From positions 210,193,553-210,257,552 of the forward strand of contig CM048552.1 in the NCBI GenBank assembly GCA_026413225.1: a stretch of DNA of 64,000 nt, given 5' to 3'. Under the pieces are notes generated by a model, which was given only the letters and a program-made list of their open reading frames with translations, did not search any database and was not told the DNA's origin. The first letter of the stretch is position 1, and each line of letters opens with the position of its first letter. Positions 59,318 to 64,000 of the stretch are shown here, one piece after another. The stretch is from Otis tarda (taxonomy: Eukaryota; Chordata; Aves; Otidiformes; Otididae). The position numbers were made by a program, and so were the translations under genes.

Positions 59318-60912
59318 CATAGAATCATAGAATCATAGAATGGTTAGAGTTGGAAGGGACCTTCAAAGGTCATCTAGTCCAACCCCCCTGCAAGAGCAGG
59401 GACATCCCTGACTAGATCAGGTTGCTCAGAGCCTCATCCAGCCTGGCCTTGAACACTTCCAGGGATGGGGCATCCACCACCTCTCTGGGCAACCTGTTCC
59501 AGTGCTCTACAACTCTCATTGTAAAAAATTTTTTTCTAATATCTAATCTAAACCTAGCTCCTTCTAATTTAAACCCATTACCCCTTGTCCTATCACAACA
59601 GGCCCTACTGAACAGTTTCTCCCCATCTTTCCTGTAGGCCCCCTTGAGGTATTGGAAGACCGCTATCAGGTCTCCCCGGAGCCTCCTCTTCTCCAGGCTG
59701 AACAGCCCCAACTCTCTCAGCCTGTCCTCATAGGAGAGGTGCTCCAGCCCTCTTATCATCTTGGTGGCCCTCCTCTGGACCCTTTCCAACTGGTCCATGT
59801 CCTTCTTGTGTTGGGGGCTCCAGAACTGGACGCAGTACTCCAGGTGGGGTCTCACCAGGGCAGAGTAGAGGGGCAGAATCACCTCCCTCGACCTGCCGGC
59901 CACGCTCCTCTTGATGCAGCCCAGGATGCGGTTGGCCTTCTGGGCCGCAAGGGCGCATTGCCCGCTCATGTTGAGCCTCTCGTCCACCAGCACTCCCAAG
60001 TCTTTCTCCTCAGGGCTGCTCTCAATCCATTCTCCGCCCAGCCTGTATTTGTGCCTGGGATTGCCACGACCCAGGTGCAGGACCTTGCACTTGGCCTGGT
60101 TGAACTTCATGAGGTTGGCACGGGCCCACCTCTCCAGCCTGTCAAGGTCCCTCTGGATGGCATCCCTCCCTTCCAGCGAGTCGACGGCACCACACAGCTT
60201 GGTGTCATCGGCGAACTTGCTGAGGGTGCACTCTATCCCACTGTCCATGTCGCCGACAAAGATGTTGAACAGGGCCGGGCCCAACACAGACCCCTGAGGG
60301 ACGCCACTGGTGACCGGTCTCCACTTGGACATTGAGCCGTTGACCACCACTCTCTGAGTGCGGCCATCCAGCCAACTCCTTATCCACCGAGTGGTCCATC
60401 CATCGAACCCATGCCTCTCTAGTTTAGAGAGAAGGATGTCATGCGGGACAGTGTCAAAAGCTTTGCACAAGTCCAGGTAGACGATATCCGTTGCCCGTCC
60501 CTTGTCCACCGATGCTGTTACCCCATCATAAAAGGCCACCAAATTGGTCAGGCACGATCTGACCTTGGTGAAGCCATGTTGGCTGTCACCAACCACCTCC
60601 TTGCTCTCCATGTGCCTTAGCATGGTTTCCAGGAGAATCTGCTCCATGACCTTGCCAGGCACGGAGGTGAGGCTGACCGGCCTGTAGTTGCCCGGGTCTT
60701 CCTTACTCCCCTTTTTAAAAATGGGGGTTATGTTCCCTCTCTTCCAGTCATCGGGGACCTCACCAGACCTCCACGATTTCTCAAATATGATGGCCAGTGG
60801 CTTGGCAACTTCATCCGCCAGTTCCTTCAGGACGCGCGGATGGATCTCATCAGGCCCCATGGACTTATGCACCTTCAAGTTCCTTAGATGGTCCTGAACC
60901 TGCTCTTCGAGC
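59318..60912 (-). mobile_element. 5'-truncated CR1 LINE with uninterrupted ORF2 portion
   Basis: The largest and youngest-looking transposon in the window, about 1.6 kb. On the plus strand it opens with three terminal repeat units (CATAGAATCATAGAATCATA). It then runs through the 3' UTR (CATCTAGTCCAACCCCCCTG) and antisense ORF2 to about 60912, where homology stops within the linker before the reverse-transcriptase core. 5' truncation of this kind is the usual outcome of target-primed reverse transcription. The element is markedly CpG-rich compared with its flanks. The endonuclease domain, ORF1 and promoter are missing, so it cannot move autonomously. Confidence 0.97.
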
Positions 60913-60956
60913 ACAAAAATATAAAATCTCTTATAAAATCTCTTTCTTAAAGACAT
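59412..60956 (-). CDS. CR1 ORF2 reverse transcriptase (C-terminal part)
   Basis: A 514-codon frame. About the first 15 residues come from flanking DNA (the ATG is fortuitous). CR1 sequence starts near [12 protein letters not shown] and ends at the normal CR1 C-terminus ([11 protein letters not shown], stop). It is the reverse transcriptase that copies CR1 RNA at the nicked target. Visible motifs are [14 protein letters not shown] (30-43), NYRPVSLTS (90-98), the catalytic-Asp block [13 protein letters not shown] (160-172), [11 protein letters not shown] (217-227), the active-site FADD (248-251) in KFADDTKL, and the C-terminal region [38 protein letters not shown]. All three catalytic aspartate blocks are present, with no stop or frameshift. 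The endonuclease domain is missing, so the product, if made, would not be a complete ORF2 protein. It is a host-inert relic that has not yet decayed. Confidence 0.95.
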   Translation of the reverse strand: MSLRKRFYKRFYIFVLEEQVQDHLRNLKVHKSMGPDEIHPRVLKELADEVAKPLAIIFEKSWRSGEVPDDWKRGNITPIFKKGSKEDPGNYRPVSLTSVPGKVMEQILLETMLRHMESKEVVGDSQHGFTKVRSCLTNLVAFYDGVTASVDKGRATDIVYLDLCKAFDTVPHDILLSKLERHGFDGWTTRWIRSWLDGRTQRVVVNGSMSKWRPVTSGVPQGSVLGPALFNIFVGDMDSGIECTLSKFADDTKLCGAVDSLEGRDAIQRDLDRLERWARANLMKFNQAKCKVLHLGRGNPRHKYRLGGEWIESSPEEKDLGVLVDERLNMSGQCALAAQKANRILGCIKRSVAGRSREVILPLYSALVRPHLEYCVQFWSPQHKKDMDQLERVQRRATKMIRGLEHLSYEDRLRELGLFSLEKRRLRGDLIAVFQYLKGAYRKDGEKLFSRACCDRTRGNGFKLEGARFRLDIRKKFFTMRVVEHWNRLPREVVDAPSLEVFKARLDEALSNLI

Positions 60957-61685
60957 TTTTAGTTTTATCTGTGGGAAACATTTTCTTTTACTTACAATGA
61001 ATATTTTTTTGCAGGTCAGAACTATCTAGGCTTTCTCCCAAGACTAATTACTTAAGGATCTCTGCAAAGAAAAAGGGAAAATTGATTCAGTTGTTTGAAA
61101 GTGATGTTATAGCAAAACAGCTTTCCATGATCAAAAATTGTATTTCAAGTTCTGATTGTAGAAAATATTTCCTAAAACACTAAATTTAATGTTTCCCTAA
61201 AATCTGCTTCTACGTTATTGATTATTCCATCATCTGGACATGGAAATAGAACCTGCAGTTAGTTTCGAGTTTTTCTCTATCTCCTAGCATAAAACCTTGG
61301 ACAAATTACTCAGACTGAAAGGAGGGGGAAAGACTGGAATACCTTTTTTCCTAGATAATTTCAAAGGAGTTACTTAGAAATGTTACAGGGTTATCTTGAA
61401 GGCTAACTTCAGTGGTTAAGCACATAAGGCATGCCAAAAGCACTATGGTTCAAATTTCAGTAAATACTATCCCATAATATTTTTTTTTCTGTTGGAAATG
61501 GCAACTTATCCTTATACCAGAATCAAAGCCAGGTCCATGTGTATTGCAGAGGTCAGACTGCATTGTAGAATCTCTGTGTCAGATTAATACAGAATATGAA
61601 TCTTTTCAGACTCACCTTGAAGCTATTGTCTCCATCTGTAGCAGACTTGACTTGGTTTTTGCTTGTTGTGGTTTTATCTCAAAAG
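60913..61685. other. Unique DNA between two CR1 elements
   Basis: It begins with a short direct repeat (TATAAAATCTCT twice, about 60919-60943) next to the CR1 5' truncation point. The rest is AT-rich with no recognised feature. The boundary with the next CR1 is gradual because that copy is diverged. Confidence 0.5.
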
Positions 61686-62635
61686 ATTTCTGGGTTTACA
61701 GATAAGGAAGAACTGGCTGGGATGCAAAGGCTGGGGGCAAACTTCACTGCTGTGACCACGGAATGGTGGAGTTTGGGATCCTGAGAGGAGAGAACCAGAC
61801 AACTAGCAGGATCACAACCCTGAACTTCAGAGAGTAGACCTTGGACTGTCCAGAGAACTGCTTCGAAGAATACTATGAGATACTGTCCTTGAGAGAAGAG
61901 GAAGATGAGAAGAGTCAGTTGATTTTCGAGGATTGCCTCCTCCAAATTCAAAACTAGCCGATCTCTTTGAGCAGGAGGTCATGCAAAGGCAGCAGGAGCT
62001 CCTGTGATGAAAAAGGACCTCCTAACAAAAAAGGAATATAAAAATGAAGCACACAAGGGGTAGAAGCAAAGACAAGTGACCCAGGATAAATATAGAGACT
62101 TTTTCAAACTGTGCAGGGGTGGGATTAGGAAAGCCAACTTGGAGTTAAATCTGGCAAGGGACATAAAGGGAAACAAGCAGGACTTCTGCAGGTATAACAG
62201 CAGCAAGAGGAAGACTAGGGAAAGTGTGGGACAACTGCTGAATGTGGCAGAGGACCTCGTGACAAAAAACATGCAAAAGGTACTCAGTACCTTCTTTTCC
62301 TTGCTCTTTACTGGTATGATTTACCTCCAGGTAAATCATCTGGTCTCTGAGACTGATGGGAAAGTCTGGAGCAATCACGGACTAGTCAGGAATCTGTCCA
62401 GTGACAGGACAAGAGACAATAGGTACAAACTGAAATATGGGAAATGCCATTTAAGCATAGGAAAAAAAATATTTTTACAGTGTGAGTGATCAGACAGTGG
62501 AACAGGCTGCCCAGGGAGATTGTGGAGTCTTTATCAGTGGAGATATTCAAAACCTAACTGGATGTAACCCTCAGTAACCTGCTTTAGCTAACCCTGATGA
62601 TCTCCAGAGGTTCTTCAAACCTCACTGTGACTCAT
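61686..62635 (+). mobile_element. Diverged CR1 LINE with internal deletion
   Basis: Plus-strand CR1 of an older subfamily. 61686-61800 encodes the end of the endonuclease region (fragments equivalent to NKEELAG and EMVEFGILRG, frameshifted). 61800-62340 covers the linker to the reverse transcriptase (NLARDIKGNKQDFCRY, then SSKRKTRESVGQLLN, DLVTKNM, TFFSLLFTG). At about 62375 the sequence jumps directly to the ORF2 C-terminus and 3' UTR (SSDRTRDNRYKL, GTGGAACAGGCTGCCCAGGG, TGATCTCCAGAGGTTCTTCA). About 1 kb of reverse-transcriptase core is therefore missing. Several frameshifts and stops are present. The 3' terminal repeats are degraded. Confidence 0.88.
62076..62489 (+). pseudogene. CR1 ORF2 remnant fused across the deletion
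   Basis: A 137-codon open frame. Its first about 100 residues (to DGKVWSN) match the CR1 linker between endonuclease and reverse transcriptase (CRGGIRKANLELNLARDIKG, RKTRESVGQLLNVAEDLVTK). Residues from about 108 (SSDRTRDNRYKLKYGKCHLS) match the C-terminal tail. The catalytic FADD block and palm domain are absent. That the frame stays open through the junction is probably chance. It is not functional. Confidence 0.85.
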
Positions 62636-64000
62636 TCATAAGCTACAACTTACTGTTACATGTCCTCCTCCATGCTCAGGGATAAGGGTCACATCAGTTT
62701 CCTTCTCATGGGTAACGGTTCTTTGTGGTGACTTTGGTGACCTGCAATAACCCTGAGAATTTGGTGTCACTTTTTGCAAGGTTCTGCACAAAATTTGTAA
62801 CTTCAGCTTTTCCTGCCATGAAGAAAGTACAGCCTAAATATAAAGTTAAAACAGGTGCATATGAGACAGTGGAAACACAGTGTAATGGTGGGAATATTAA
62901 CACCACTCTAACAGTCATGACCACCTTCCTATTTAGTTACCACAGGCATTAAGCAGAGGAGAAGGCTAAGAGAGCAGTTGATTTAAAAGGCTTTGTAAAT
63001 GTTTATTTTCCCCCTCTTTCCACATATGAAGAAGTGATGCTGTCTTAATCTGCATAAATTACTATTTGTGTTATAACTATTCTTTTTTTTTAAAAAAAAA
63101 CCAGTAGGTTTACTGTTTTGTTACTCTCTTTCCATTGGATGTATATTTTCTTAGTTTTCAAAACTAGAACAAAATACGGTTTTTAAACATATATTTATAG
63201 CAGCTGAGCGAGCTGTGTAAATCTTCAATATTATACACTTGTCCTCGAGGTTTCTGTCATCATCCATAATTTAAAGCAAGTAAGTCTTGGATTTAGAAAG
63301 GTTCACTGCACTCACCATTTAGCTAGATCCAGAAGCAACAGACAACATGCCTGTTTTATCCTTAGGGTGTGAAGAATGAAGCCTGGAGCTCTGATGAGGT
63401 GATAAGATACAAGGATGTTTAGAGAAACGTGGAAGGACCACTAGATGTATCAGGCGTAGCACCACAGCCTTAGGCTCTCTCTCTCCTCTGCTGCCAGCAG
63501 CTGTGAACTTCAGCAGAGTGTTCAATGGAGAGTAAAATTTAATTAGAAGTGAGTTGTGCCAGGGTCTTCTCCCTTCATTCTAAAGATGGTAAGACTTGAC
63601 AGCACCTCTGTCCACTCAGGGTGAAATTTATTGTGTGCTAGACTTCACTATCATATATCAACTTTGCAGAATTAAAAGCAGTCAGGTAAAATGTTAGTAA
63701 AGAAGGCACATAATGATTTGGGTTTAAAAATGTCAGCCTTCAATTCTTACATCTTTACCAGAAGTAAAATTTTGTAGAGCAGTTAAGAGTTATCTAAGCA
63801 ATTGCAGCTTTGTACTGTGATAAAAAGGGGCTGCAGCCTTAAATCACTTGCCCTTACTTAATAAAGCCTTATTTTTTTTTTAATTAGAACAGCAAATGAC
63901 CGTATTAGGAGACAAATTTCTTTAATTAGGGGTCTGTATCTTTTATTTACTTTCCAGTGAAGATTTAAATCAGAGGTGGAAGAACAAAAAACAGGACAGC
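62636..64000. other. Unique DNA to window end
   Basis: No gene or transposon recognised. T and A tracts occur near 63084-63100. The last 250 bp contain TTTAATTAGAACAGC and CTTTAATTAGGGG and look enhancer-like, without further support. Confidence 0.45.

Noticed and set aside
59652-60335. 227-codon plus-strand frame
   Set aside because: Antisense shadow of the CR1 reverse-transcriptase frame, open because of the codon composition of the sense strand.
1-64000. CRISPR arrays, bacterial operons, rRNA or tRNA genes
   Set aside because: No regularly spaced direct repeats, no ribosome-binding-site/ORF architecture, and no cloverleaf or A/B-box pattern was noticed. The repeat content is avian.

Overview
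The window reads as AT-rich intergenic or deep intronic DNA from a bird. The main evidence is the repeat content. There are at least nine CR1 LINE fragments from several subfamilies, several ending in the avian-type 3' terminal ATTCTATG repeats. There are also two solo long terminal repeats of endogenous-retrovirus type whose end sequences resemble avian ERVL LTRs. The species cannot be read from the sequence; a turtle or crocodilian is less likely because of the LTR families. I found no operon structure, rRNA, tRNA or CRISPR array.

Layout. 1-12.8 kb: mostly unique AT-rich DNA with one short CR1 3' end (about 1.5 kb) and an 18-bp AT-rich tandem repeat (10.5 kb). 12.8-15.3 kb: two old, heavily mutated CR1-clade LINE pieces in opposite orientation. 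18.2-21.3 kb: two younger CR1 3' pieces, minus then plus strand. 25.3 kb: a CR1 tail. 26.9-27.2 kb: a CpG-retaining block with homeodomain-type sites, the best candidate for a conserved non-coding element. 30.4-31.55 kb: a GC-rich 1.15-kb solo LTR flanked by a perfect 5-bp target duplication. 35.5-36.0 kb: a CR1 piece. 39-46 kb and 53.3 kb: several exon-like segments with good splice signals but no protein I can name. 47.7 kb: a CR1 tail. 54.88-55.47 kb: a second solo LTR, on the minus strand. 58.35-62.6 kb: a CR1 cluster holding the only convincing protein-coding frame in the window, a 514-codon piece of CR1 reverse transcriptase, followed by a rearranged CR1 that has lost its reverse-transcriptase core.

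No host gene can be called with confidence. The remaining open frames are short (mostly under 140 codons), have no recognised domains, and are about what chance gives in 64 kb. The region is best described as a transposon-sprinkled gene-poor stretch with a few candidate regulatory blocks. A hypothetical spliced plus-strand transcript (exon-like pieces near 33.5, 40.9, 45.6-46.1 and 53.3 kb) is recorded as a lead, not as an annotation.
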